Shown here one piece after another: positions 52,623-61,355 of a stretch of 64,000 bases of DNA; position 1 is the first letter of the stretch, and the number at the start of each line of letters is the position of its first letter. The notes beneath the pieces were generated by a model. That model searched no databases, had not been told where the DNA came from, and worked only from the letters and a program-made list of their open reading frames with translations. This stretch comes from G965215045 sp965215045 (GTDB lineage: Bacteria > Pseudomonadota > Gammaproteobacteria > JABABF01): contig OZ244031.1 in the NCBI GenBank assembly GCA_965215045.1, positions 310,001 through 374,000 on the forward strand, given 5' to 3'. A program made the translations under genes and the position numbers.

Positions 52623-53125
52623 TGCGACACGTGATCTCCCTGCTCATGGAAAACGAACCCGGGGCGCTGTCGCGCGTGGTGGGCCTGTTTTCCCAGCGCG
52701 GATACAACATCGAAACCCTGAACGTGGCACCCACGGAAGACAACACCCTGTCCCGCCTGACCCTGAGCACCATCGGTGACGACAAGATCATCACGCAGAT
52801 CTGCAGTCACCTGGACCGCCTGCTGGACGTGGTGCAGGTGGACGATCTCAGCAGTGCCCGCTACGTGGAACGGGAACTGGTGCTGCTCAAGTTCCGGGTC
52901 GGTGATGAGGCGGCGCGCCGGCACCTGGAAGAGGCCCTGGGCCAGTTTGCCGGCGAAATTGTCGAAGAGACGCAGGAGGTGTACATCGTGCAACTGACCG
53001 GGGACGATGAACAGCTTGGGGCCTTCATCCAGGCTGCCGGCGAAAAGGAGATGATTGAAATGGTGCGCAGCGGCGTCTGCGGCATCAACTTGGACGACCG
53101 GCCGTCTTCATCCCCGGAGGACTGA
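52622..53125 (+). CDS. ilvH: Acetolactate synthase small (regulatory) subunit
   Basis: The 167-residue subunit has the N-terminal ACT domain that binds valine (MRHVISLLMENEPGALSRVV, FSQRGYNIETLNVAPTED) and a C-terminal domain with KFRVGDEAARRHLEE. It is translationally coupled to ilvI and converges with the small basic ORF and ilvC. Confidence 0.95.
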   Translation: MRHVISLLMENEPGALSRVVGLFSQRGYNIETLNVAPTEDNTLSRLTLSTIGDDKIITQICSHLDRLLDVVQVDDLSSARYVERELVLLKFRVGDEAARRHLEEALGQFAGEIVEETQEVYIVQLTGDDEQLGAFIQAAGEKEMIEMVRSGVCGINLDDRPSSSPED

Positions 53126-53142
53126 AGAGACCGCGCAAGCGT

Positions 53143-53226
53143 TTATTTCTTCTTGTTGCGCTTGCGATTGCGGCGCTTCGTGGAACCGACCTTGCGCCGT
53201 CCACGGTGCTTCTTGGGATATCCCAT
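53143..53226 (-). CDS. 27-residue very basic protein downstream of ilvC
   Basis: An ORF of 27 codons (MGYPKKHRGRRKVGSTKRRN and on to a KKK end, 17 of 27 residues Lys, Arg or His) starts 11 bp after the ilvC stop, with a good GAGAGGG Shine-Dalgarno sequence six bases upstream. Size and charge recall bTHX-like or COX24-like ribosomal peptides, but I cannot match it to either. It probably shares the ilvC transcript. It is too short for a usual ORF list. Confidence 0.55.
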   Translation of the reverse strand: MGYPKKHRGRRKVGSTKRRNRKRNKKK

Positions 53227-53237
53227 GCTGTTCCCTC

Positions 53238-54707
53238 TCAGGGCGTGTTTCTCATCGCGCTCATGTGCCGGCGCAGTTCCCGCCCGATCTCTTCCACCGG
53301 GTGATTGTGAATGCGTTCATCGACCGCGATTAATTCCAGGTTGTCCAGTTCCGCAAACGCCGCGGGGTCCAGGCCCTGGCCCAGGATGTCCGCATCCACG
53401 GCAGCCATGAAATCCTGCAACAGCGGAACGCAGGCCTCGGCGAACAGGTAGCAGCCGTACTCGGCGGTGTCGGAGATCACCTTGTTCATCTCGTGCAGCT
53501 TGCGCCGTGCGATCAGGTTGGCGATCAACGGCGTCTCGTGCAGGGATTCGTAATACGCGGACTCCGGCTTGATGCCGGTCTGGAGCATGATTTCAAAGGC
53601 GAGTTCCACGCCCGCCTTGACCATCGCCACCATCAGGATGCCCTGGTCGAAGTGCTGCTGTTCGGGCAGCCGTTCGGTAGCGGTGCGCTCGAATTCTTCG
53701 GCGGCGGTCTGCTCGCGCCATTGCAGAAGACGCGCATCGTCGGCCGCCCAGTCCCGCATCATTTCCGCGGAAAACTCGCCGTTCATGATCGCATCGATAT
53801 GCTGCCGGTAGAGCGGTGCCAGGATCTCCTTCAGTTGCTCCGCCAGCTGGAAAGCGCGAATGCGCGCCGGGCTCGACAGGCGCTGCATCATCAGGGTGAC
53901 GCCGCCGCGCTTGAGTGCCTCGCCCAGGGTCTCCCAGCCGTACTGCACGAGTGCGGCCGCATGTTCGGGCGCAATGCCCAGCTCTTTCATGCGCGCAAAG
54001 CATAAGAGTGAACCGCTTTGCAGCATGCCGCAGAGAATGGTCTGCTCGCCCATCAGGTCTGACTTGAGCTCGGCGACAAAGGAAGACTCCAGCACGCCGG
54101 CGCGTTCGGCACCGATGCCGCAGGCGTAGGCGCAGGCGATCTCCATGCCATCGCCGCGCGGGTCGTTCTCCTCGTGCACGGCGATCAAGGTCGGCACGCC
54201 GAAGCCGCGCAGGTACTCCTGCCGCACCTCGGTGCCCGGCCCCTTGGGGGCGACCATGATCACCGTCAGGTCCGCGCGGATGCGCTGCCCCTGTTCGACA
54301 ATATTGAAACCGTGGGAATAGGAAAGACAGGCGTCCTGTTTCATCAGCGGCTCGATCTGTGCGATGACCGCGGCATGCTGCTTGTCCGGGCTCAGGTTCA
54401 ACACCAGGTCCGCCGCGGGAATGCGCTCGGCAAGCGTGCCGACGGGCAGCTCATTTTCCGTGGCATTTTTCCAGGATTGACGTTGTTCGGCGATCGCCTC
54501 CTCGCGCAGGGCGATGGCGACATCCAGGCCGCTGTCGCGCAGGCACAGGGCCTGGTTCAGCCCCTGGGCACCACAACCGATGACGACGATTTTCTGGTCG
54601 CGCAAACGGTCCACGCCGCCGGAAAATTCAGAGCGCTCCATGAAACGGCATTTGCCCAGTTGCGCCACCTGGCGGCGAAACGGCAGCTCGTTAAAATAAT
54701 TTCCCAT
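53238..54707 (-). CDS. ilvC: Ketol-acid reductoisomerase, class II (long form)
   Basis: IlvC converts acetolactate to dihydroxyisovalerate. At 489 residues it is the long gammaproteobacterial form with a duplicated C-terminal domain. The NADPH site is IVVIGCGAQGLNQALCLRDSG, then VMVAPKGPGTEVRQEY. A TATAAT -10 box lies on this strand at 54743-54738. It runs opposite to ilvI-ilvH, so the pathway genes are convergent here. The 27-codon basic ORF follows. Confidence 0.95.
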   Translation of the reverse strand: MGNYFNELPFRRQVAQLGKCRFMERSEFSGGVDRLRDQKIVVIGCGAQGLNQALCLRDSGLDVAIALREEAIAEQRQSWKNATENELPVGTLAERIPAADLVLNLSPDKQHAAVIAQIEPLMKQDACLSYSHGFNIVEQGQRIRADLTVIMVAPKGPGTEVRQEYLRGFGVPTLIAVHEENDPRGDGMEIACAYACGIGAERAGVLESSFVAELKSDLMGEQTILCGMLQSGSLLCFARMKELGIAPEHAAALVQYGWETLGEALKRGGVTLMMQRLSSPARIRAFQLAEQLKEILAPLYRQHIDAIMNGEFSAEMMRDWAADDARLLQWREQTAAEEFERTATERLPEQQHFDQGILMVAMVKAGVELAFEIMLQTGIKPESAYYESLHETPLIANLIARRKLHEMNKVISDTAEYGCYLFAEACVPLLQDFMAAVDADILGQGLDPAAFAELDNLELIAVDERIHNHPVEEIGRELRRHMSAMRNTP

Positions 54708-54787
54708 TCAGTGCATCGCGCGAGCAAAAGGCGCGGTATTATACAGGCGGAGCGGTGCGCCGCCGGTTTAGCTTGCCCGGCACCGAC

Positions 54788-57457
54788 TCAGCCCGCCGCC
54801 GCCGGCGCAAGTTTTTCATCGCTGGACGCCGGGTGGCGCTGCAGTTCCAGCGCATCGCCCCCGACCCCGACTCGCACCGTGTCCCCGGGGCCGAAGACAC
54901 CGTCCAGCAATTGTTGCGCCAGCGGGTTTTCCAGTTCCTGGCGGATCACCCGGCGCAGCGGGCGGGCACCAAAGGCGGGATCGTAGCCGCGGTTGATCAA
55001 CCACTCCCGCGCCTTGTCGTCCAGGTGCAGCTGCAACTCGCGTTCGTCCAGGCGCCGTTGCAGCGAGGCCAGCTGGATGTCCAGGATGTCCTGGAAATGT
55101 TCCTTCTGCAGGGAATGAAACACCACGATCTCATCGATGCGATTGATGAACTCCGGACGAAAATGATTGCGCAATTCCTGGAGCACCGTCTGTTTCATTT
55201 CCTTGTACGATTCTTCGCGTCCCGCCTCTCCATTCTTGTCCGAATGAAAGCCGATCGCGTATTCCTGGATTAGCGAAGCACCGACATTGGCAGTCATCAC
55301 CAGCACCGTGTTGCGAAAATCCACGGTGCGCCCGTGACCGTCGCTGAGCCGGCCGTCTTCCAGCACCTGCAACAGCACGTTGAACACGTCCGGGTGCGCC
55401 TTCTCCAACTCGTCGAGCAACAGCACCGAGTAGGGCCGGCGACGCACCGCCTCGGTCAGGTGGCCGCCCTCCTCGTAGCCGACATAACCCGGGGGAGCAC
55501 CGATCAGGCGGGCGACGGAATGCTTTTCCATGAACTCCGACATGTCGATGCGCAACATCGCCTCCTCGCTGTCGAAGAGGAATTCCGCCAGGCTGCGGCA
55601 CAGCTCGGTCTTGCCGACCCCGGTGGGCCCCAGGAACAGGAAGGAGCCATTCGGACGATTGGGATCGGAGAGGCCGGCGCGCGCACGGCGCACCGCATCG
55701 GCCACCGCTTTCACCGCCTCGTCCTGGGCGACGACGCGCCGGTGCAATGCCTCTTCCATGCGCAACAGTTTCTCCCGCTCCCCCTCCAGCATCCTCGCCA
55801 CCGGCACCCCGGTCCAGCGCGAGACGATCTCGGCGATCTCCTCTTCCGTGACCCGGTTGCGCAACAGCGGCTCGGCCTGCTCGCGACCCTCCCCGTTGCG
55901 CGCCCCCGACTCCTTTTCGGCAATGCTTTTTTCCAGTTCCGGAATCACCCCGTGCTGCAACTCGGCGGCCCGACCCAGTTCGCCGGCGCGCTGTGTATTT
56001 TCGAGTTCCTGGCGCGCATCGGCCAACTGTTTTTTTAAATCTTTCTCATCGGCCAGGACCGACTTCTCGCGCTGCCAGCGCGCCTCCATTTCCCGGTACT
56101 CGTTCTCGGCCGCGGTGATTTTCTCATCCAGTTCGGCAAGACGCCGCTTGCTCTCCTCGTCCTCGTCCTTCTTCAGTGCCTCGCGCTCGATCTTCATGCG
56201 CACCAGGTCCCGCTCCCGGCGGTCCAGGGTCTCCGGCTTGGAATCCATCTCCATGCGAATGCGGCTCGCCGCCTCGTCGACCAGGTCGATGGCCTTGTCC
56301 GGCAGCTTGCGGTCGGTGATGTAACGTTGTGACAGACGCACGGAGGCGATGATCGCCGGGTCGCTGATGCTGACCCCGTGATGCGTTTCGTAACGTTCGC
56401 GCAACCCGCGCAGGATCGCGATGCTCTCCTCCTCCCCCGGTTCATCGACCAGCACCTTCTGGAAACGCCGCTCCAGTGCCGCGTCCTTTTCGATGTGCAG
56501 GCGGTATTCATCCAGGGTGGTGGCACCGACGCAGTGCAACTCGCCGCGCGCCAGGGCCGGTTTGAGCATGTTGCCCGCATCCAGGGCACCCTCTGCGCCC
56601 CCGGCACCCACCATGGTGTGCAGTTCGTCCACGAACAGCACAATGCGTCCCTCCTCGCGGGCGATCTCCTTGAGCACCGCCTTCAGGCGTTCTTCAAAGT
56701 CGCCGCGGAACTTCGCCCCGGCCAGCAATGCGCCGATATCCAGCGACAACACCCGCTTATCGCGCAAACCCTCCGGCACCTCCTCGTTAATAATGCGCTG
56801 TGCCAGTCCCTCGACGATAGCGGTCTTGCCCACGCCCGGTTCGCCGATCAACACCGGGTTGTTCTTGGTCCTGCGCTGCAGCACCTGGACCACGCGGCGA
56901 ATTTCGTCATCGCGCCCGATCACCGGGTCGAGCTCACTGGCGCGGGCCCGCTCCGTGATATCGATGGTGTATTTTTCCAGGGCGCGGCGGCTCTCTTCGG
57001 CCTCCGGGTCCTGGACCGTCTCCCCGCCCCGCATCCGGTCCACCGCTGCGCGCAAGGCGTCTGCACGCAACCCGGCCTCGCCCAGCAGTTTCGCGGCCGC
57101 CCCGCCGGTCTCGCACAGGGCCAGCAGCACCAACTCGCTGGAAATAAAACGATCGCCGCGCTTTTGTGCCTCGCGGTTCGCCAGGTTCAGGGCCTGCTGG
57201 AATTCCCGCGAGGGACGCAGCTCCCCGGTCGGACGCTCTATCCGCGGCAGTGCATCCAGGGCCTTGCCCACCGCCTCCCGCAAGGTCCCGGGCACCACCC
57301 CGGCCTCACTGAGCAGGGCGGTACTCTCGCCGCCGCTGTCCAGCAGAGCCGACAGCAGGTGCAGGGCATCGAGTTCAGCGTGGTCCCGTCCCAGTGCCAG
57401 CGATTGCGCTGCGGCAAGTGCCTTCTGCAGGGTGCCGGTCAATTGTTCTTGTGCCAT
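54788..57457 (-). CDS. clpB: Chaperone ClpB
   Basis: ClpB disaggregates proteins with DnaK. The 889-residue protein has the N-terminal Clp repeat domain, NBD1 with Walker A GEPGVGKTAIVEGLAQ and Walker B LFVDELHTMVGAG, the coiled-coil middle domain (about 405-525), and NBD2 with GPTGVGKTELCRSLAE and LLLDELEKAHPDVFNVLLQ. The C-terminus has about 25 extra residues relative to E. coli. A sigma32-like promoter lies about 55 bp upstream of the ATG. ilvC follows on the same strand. Confidence 0.95.
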   Translation of the reverse strand: MAQEQLTGTLQKALAAAQSLALGRDHAELDALHLLSALLDSGGESTALLSEAGVVPGTLREAVGKALDALPRIERPTGELRPSREFQQALNLANREAQKRGDRFISSELVLLALCETGGAAAKLLGEAGLRADALRAAVDRMRGGETVQDPEAEESRRALEKYTIDITERARASELDPVIGRDDEIRRVVQVLQRRTKNNPVLIGEPGVGKTAIVEGLAQRIINEEVPEGLRDKRVLSLDIGALLAGAKFRGDFEERLKAVLKEIAREEGRIVLFVDELHTMVGAGGAEGALDAGNMLKPALARGELHCVGATTLDEYRLHIEKDAALERRFQKVLVDEPGEEESIAILRGLRERYETHHGVSISDPAIIASVRLSQRYITDRKLPDKAIDLVDEAASRIRMEMDSKPETLDRRERDLVRMKIEREALKKDEDEESKRRLAELDEKITAAENEYREMEARWQREKSVLADEKDLKKQLADARQELENTQRAGELGRAAELQHGVIPELEKSIAEKESGARNGEGREQAEPLLRNRVTEEEIAEIVSRWTGVPVARMLEGEREKLLRMEEALHRRVVAQDEAVKAVADAVRRARAGLSDPNRPNGSFLFLGPTGVGKTELCRSLAEFLFDSEEAMLRIDMSEFMEKHSVARLIGAPPGYVGYEEGGHLTEAVRRRPYSVLLLDELEKAHPDVFNVLLQVLEDGRLSDGHGRTVDFRNTVLVMTANVGASLIQEYAIGFHSDKNGEAGREESYKEMKQTVLQELRNHFRPEFINRIDEIVVFHSLQKEHFQDILDIQLASLQRRLDERELQLHLDDKAREWLINRGYDPAFGARPLRRVIRQELENPLAQQLLDGVFGPGDTVRVGVGGDALELQRHPASSDEKLAPAAAG

Positions 57458-57512
57458 GTCCAGGGAACCCTCATTTCAAGTTGTCGCTCCGTGTAAACGG
57501 TGCGCAGACCAG

Positions 57513-57540
57513 ATATAGGGCGCAATGCCAAAAAATCAAG
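57513..57540 (-). promoter_or_regulatory. Sigma32-like heat-shock promoter of clpB
   Basis: On the minus strand CTTGATT (57540-57534), a 13-nt spacer and CCCTATAT (57520-57513) resemble the sigma32 consensus CTTGAAA-N13-17-CCCATNTA. The position, 56 bp before the clpB ATG, and the heat-shock role of ClpB support it. Confidence 0.6.
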
Positions 57541-57542
57541 TA

Positions 57543-57717
57543 CAGCAGCGGGGTGTGTCCCGTCCTGACCTGTCCCATCCATGAACACCGCTTGGCCGGC
57601 GCAGCGGGGTGTGTTCCGCCCCACCCCGTCCATGAACACCACTTGGCCGGCGCAGCGGGGTGTGTCCCGCTCCGCTCCGTCCAGAGATACCGCTTGGCCG
57701 GCGCAGCGGGGTGTGCA
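57543..57717. repeat. 51-bp tandem repeats between clpB and rluD
   Basis: About 3.5 copies of a 51-bp unit containing CTTGGCCGGCGCAGCGGGGT fill most of the 309-bp gap between the clpB and rluD genes, upstream of the clpB promoter. Both strands read through them without stops (repeated WPAQRGV on plus, HPAAPAK on minus). There is no start with a ribosome site and no link to a known domain, so I read them as non-coding. Confidence 0.75.
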
Positions 57718-57766
57718 GAGACCTGCAGGGAGAGTATTGCCTGTGCGGGGTTTGCCCGCTGCATCT

Positions 57767-58786
57767 TCAGGACTCTTCCGCCGCCCGCAAGTCCGCCGCC
57801 AGGGCCCGCAGCAGCCTCTGCATATCTGCGGGCAAATCGCTTTCCCACTGCAGGGTCTCGCCGCTCAGGGGATGACGCACGCCCAGGCGCACGGCGTGCA
57901 GGGCCTGGCGTTTGAAACCCCGCAGCACCTGCCGCAGTTCCGGGCCGGCGGCGGGGGGCAGGCGCAGACGCCCGCCGTAGAGCACATCCCCGGTCAGGGG
58001 ATATCCCAGGTGCGCCAGGTGTGCGCGCACCTGGTGAGTGCGCCCGGTGGCAAGACGCAGCTGCAAATCGCTGTGCGCGCGAAAACGCTTGCGCACCCGG
58101 TAATGCGTGAGTGCCGGCCTGCCGTCCTCGCACACCGCGATCCTCGTGCGGCGCCCAGGGTCTCGCCCCAGCGGCGCATCGACCCTGCCGCCGCCGCTCA
58201 GCACGCCGTTGACCACCGCGCGGTATTCGCGGCGCACCGTCCGTTCCTGCAGCTGCCGCACCAGGCTGGCATAAGCGTCCGGCGTGCGCGCGACCATCAG
58301 CAGGCCGCCGGTGTCCCGGTCCAAGCGATGCACGATGCCGGCGCGCGGCACGGCCTCCAGTTCCGGACAGCGGTGCAACAGGGCGTTGGCCAGGGTATCC
58401 TCCCGGTGTCCCGGTGCGGGATGCACCACCATGCCCGGCAACTTGTCGACCACCAGCAGCGCATCATCCTCGTACAACAGGCGAAAATCCAGGGCCGCGG
58501 GATGCCAGGGGGCGTCGGCATCGACCGGGCGCTCCGCATCCAGGCTCAGCACCGTCCCGGCGGCCAGCGGTTCCCGGGGACGCCGGGAGACATCGTCTGC
58601 GCGCAGTTGGCCGCTGCGAATCCAGCACTGCAGGCGGGTGCGCGAAAACGCGGGGAACAGTGCCGCGGCCACCCGGTCAAAGCGCTGCCCGGCCAGTGCC
58701 TGCGGCGTCACCGCCCGCTCCCGCACCCGTGTCTGCTCCGCGCGGGAAGGCGCATTCGAAGCGGCCTTGTGCCTCAATTTTTCCAC
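57767..58786 (-). CDS. rluD: 23S rRNA pseudouridine synthase RluD
   Basis: RluD makes pseudouridines 1911, 1915 and 1917 in 23S rRNA. The 339-residue protein has an S4 domain (about 30-90) and the catalytic domain with Asp in GIVHRLDRDTGGLLMVARTP, then LATGRTHQVRAHLAHLGYPL and ALHAVRLGVRHP. It is divergent from bamD, the standard gammaproteobacterial neighbour pair. Confidence 0.93.
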   Translation of the reverse strand: MEKLRHKAASNAPSRAEQTRVRERAVTPQALAGQRFDRVAAALFPAFSRTRLQCWIRSGQLRADDVSRRPREPLAAGTVLSLDAERPVDADAPWHPAALDFRLLYEDDALLVVDKLPGMVVHPAPGHREDTLANALLHRCPELEAVPRAGIVHRLDRDTGGLLMVARTPDAYASLVRQLQERTVRREYRAVVNGVLSGGGRVDAPLGRDPGRRTRIAVCEDGRPALTHYRVRKRFRAHSDLQLRLATGRTHQVRAHLAHLGYPLTGDVLYGGRLRLPPAAGPELRQVLRGFKRQALHAVRLGVRHPLSGETLQWESDLPADMQRLLRALAADLRAAEES

Positions 58787-58819
58787 GGCTTCCCTATCTG
58801 TGATACATTGGGAAAGATT

Positions 58820-59788
58820 ATGAACATCGTTGTCCCGCTCGCCTCAAACGGCAGGAAAGCACCCGTCATTATATGCGCCGTCCTGCTGGCACTCGCTCTT
58901 TCCGGCTGTGCGCGAAACGGCACCAAAAGTGCCGAAAAAGAACCCCAGGAAGAAGCCATCTACCAGGAGGCGCGCCGCTTTCTGGACGCCCGGCGTTACG
59001 ACCTCGCCATCCAGCAACTGGAATACCTGCAGAGTATTTTTCCCTTCGGTCCCTACGCCGAGCAGGCGCAGCTGGAAATGATGTATTCCCTGTACCGCAG
59101 CAGCCGTTTTGAAGAGGCGGTGGAAAAAGCACAACAATTCATCCTGCTGCATCCCGGTCATCCGCGCATCGACTACGCCTATTACCTCCAGGGCCTGGCG
59201 GCTTTCCAGAGGCAGCGCGGATTGTTCGACCGCTTCCTGCCGCTGGATACCAGCAAACGCGACCTGGCGGGAGCGCGCAAGGCGATGGAATATTTCGGCC
59301 AGCTGCTGCAGCGCAATCCCGACAGCCCGTACGCCGAAGACGCCCGCAAACGCATGATCGAGATGCGCAACCTGCTGGCGCGCCAGGAAGTCACCATCGC
59401 CAACTACTACCTGCAAAACCAGGTCTGGCTCTCCGCCGCCAAGCGCGCGCAGTACGTGGTGCGCAACTTCCAGGGAGCACCGGCGATGCCGGACGCCCTG
59501 GCCGTGTTGATCTACGCATACTACAAGCTGGGTATCGACGACCTGGCCGAAGACGCCCGCATCGCACTGGCACAGAACTATCCCGAGCACCCCGCACTCG
59601 ATGCACAGGGAAACTGGGTCGCCTCCGCACAGCGGCCAGAACCCTCGGGCTGGGCCCGGGTACTGGCCGGTATGTTCCCGCCGCGCCTCTCCTTCGACAC
59701 CCGCTCCCTGTACGAACGCCAGTGGCCGGAGACGGAGGCCTACTCTTTTGAACGCCGGGCAGCACAAAAACAGAGGCTCAAACCATGA
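58820..59788 (+). CDS. bamD: Outer membrane assembly lipoprotein BamD
   Basis: BamD is an essential lipoprotein of the BAM complex. The 322-residue protein has a lipobox LALSGC (Cys30), then TPR repeats from about residue 45 (YQEARRFLDARRYDLAIQQL; YAYYLQGLAAFQR). It is longer than E. coli BamD by a C-terminal extension of about 70 residues, as in pseudomonads. The ATG at 58820 follows GGGAAAG. It overlaps the next gene by four bases (ATGA). Confidence 0.93.
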   Translation: MNIVVPLASNGRKAPVIICAVLLALALSGCARNGTKSAEKEPQEEAIYQEARRFLDARRYDLAIQQLEYLQSIFPFGPYAEQAQLEMMYSLYRSSRFEEAVEKAQQFILLHPGHPRIDYAYYLQGLAAFQRQRGLFDRFLPLDTSKRDLAGARKAMEYFGQLLQRNPDSPYAEDARKRMIEMRNLLARQEVTIANYYLQNQVWLSAAKRAQYVVRNFQGAPAMPDALAVLIYAYYKLGIDDLAEDARIALAQNYPEHPALDAQGNWVASAQRPEPSGWARVLAGMFPPRLSFDTRSLYERQWPETEAYSFERRAAQKQRLKP

Positions 59789-61227
59789 AGAAAAATCCCA
59801 GCACCTCCGGTGCCATGCCCGGGGGCGTGCCTGCACCGTCCCAAGGCCGCAACGAAACCGCCGATAACCGTGGTTGGCAGCCGGGCGAACAATTGGAGAC
59901 CACCCGCTCCCGGTGCGACGCACCCGCCGATGACAGCCGCCGGCAGCTGCTGCGCAACGCCGGCCTGGGCGGCGGCCTGCTGGCACTCTTGGGCGGCACC
60001 GGACTCGCCGCCCCGGCACTCGCCGCCGGCCGCGGCACCCCGGCTCCCGCCCCGGCTCCCACCGGTGCCGACACCGACGCCGCAACACCCGTGGCAATGG
60101 CACCCCAAACCCGCCAGGCCGTCGCCGAACTGGGTGCAATGCTGCGGGAATTTGATGCGCAGTACCTGCAGCCGGAACGCGCCGCCACTTCGCCACTGGA
60201 TGTCATCGAGGGACACCGCTTCCTGTTGCACCTTTTGAGTGCCGGCGTGGAACTCTACATGGAAGCGGACCCGGAACGCCCGCTGTTCGTGCGCATGGTA
60301 TCCGCCACCCGCAAGTTCCTGGGCGACAATCCAGACGCTTTTTATTACTCGGCACTGCTGCGGGGCGATCGCTACTATCGCATCACGGGACAGCGCAAGG
60401 GGCGCGAGTACATCAGTTACACCGTGCACGGCGGCGACCACGACGGCAACTGGAACTCGCCGGCCATTTCTCATATCAATCATCGCGACATCCTGTTTGC
60501 GCGCGATGGCAGCTACGAGCTGATCCTGGGCCCCGAACGCCGCGGCCGGAACTGGCTGCGCACCGGCCCCGGGGCGGTGCAGGTGATCAACCGCCACTAC
60601 TACGAATTGCAGACCAGTGCAGCGGCCAACCCGGAAGTGCGCCCCGAACTGCACATCGAAGCCCTGGAACCTCAGCCGGGGCCCGCCCCACTGCCGGACG
60701 ATGCCGAGATGGCACGCAGGGTGCGCGCCGTGACCCGCTTCATCCGCATCACCTCGCTCGATATGCCGACGCAGACCCCGGACAGCGTGCCCAGGTGGTG
60801 GTCGGTTATTCCCAACCAGATGGGAGAGCCGGTGCATTTCGGCCCCAACCAGGGCGACATCGGTGCCGGTGCGATCGACAACACCTACATGGCCGGGCCC
60901 TACCTGCTGCAGCCGGGACAGGCACTGCTGCTGGAAGGCGCACTGCCCGAATGTTTCTTCGCCAACGTGGTGCTCTGGAACCGTTTCATGCAAACCGACG
61001 ATTACCGTTACCGACAGGTCTCGCTGAACCGCACCCAGATGGAACTGCAGCAGGGCAACCGCTACCGCATCGTCGTCGCCGCCCAAAACCCCGGGGTGCG
61101 CAACTGGCTCGACACCGCCGGCCATCCGTTCGGCACCGTCCAGTGGCGTTTCCTGCTGGCGGCGGGTGGGGCGCAAAAGCCTCGCGCTCGCGTGGTGAGC
61201 ATGGAAGAGGCGCGCCGGCCCTTTTAG
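59785..61227 (+). CDS. Tat-exported DUF1214 domain protein
   Basis: The 480-residue protein has a 50-residue leader and then a twin-arginine-like signal (DDSRRQLLRNAGLGGGLLALL, ending APALAA near 81), an Ala/Pro linker, and a globular domain. Its last 100 residues match DUF1214: NRTQMELQQGNRYRIVVAAQ, NPGVRNWLDTAGHPFGTVQW and RFLLA. The function of DUF1214 is not known. Its start overlaps the bamD stop (ATGA), so it is translationally coupled to BamD, an unusual partner. Confidence 0.75.
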   Translation: MKKNPSTSGAMPGGVPAPSQGRNETADNRGWQPGEQLETTRSRCDAPADDSRRQLLRNAGLGGGLLALLGGTGLAAPALAAGRGTPAPAPAPTGADTDAATPVAMAPQTRQAVAELGAMLREFDAQYLQPERAATSPLDVIEGHRFLLHLLSAGVELYMEADPERPLFVRMVSATRKFLGDNPDAFYYSALLRGDRYYRITGQRKGREYISYTVHGGDHDGNWNSPAISHINHRDILFARDGSYELILGPERRGRNWLRTGPGAVQVINRHYYELQTSAAANPEVRPELHIEALEPQPGPAPLPDDAEMARRVRAVTRFIRITSLDMPTQTPDSVPRWWSVIPNQMGEPVHFGPNQGDIGAGAIDNTYMAGPYLLQPGQALLLEGALPECFFANVVLWNRFMQTDDYRYRQVSLNRTQMELQQGNRYRIVVAAQNPGVRNWLDTAGHPFGTVQWRFLLAAGGAQKPRARVVSMEEARRPF

Positions 61228-61235
61228 AAGCCGCG

Positions 61236-61351
61236 TTCTTCTGCACCTCTGCCCTTCTGCACCTGCGCCCTGAATCTGCGTTCCTCTGCACCTGCATTCC
61301 TCTGCCCTTCTGAACTCCGCGCCCTTCTGAACCTGCGCCCTTCTGAACCCC
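61236..61351. repeat. Short tandem repeats between the DUF1214 gene and nadE
   Basis: About seven copies of a 15-17-bp unit (CTTCTGCACCTGCGCC and CTTCTGAACCTGCGCC types) lie in the 128-bp gap between two convergent genes. They encode nothing and do not form a clear terminator. Confidence 0.7.
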
Positions 61352-61355
61352 CGCC

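Noticed and set aside
57581..57766. Coding sequence in the 51-bp repeats
   Set aside because: Both strands are open by chance of the unit length. There is no ribosome site, and the plus-strand frame runs through rluD antisense into bamD.
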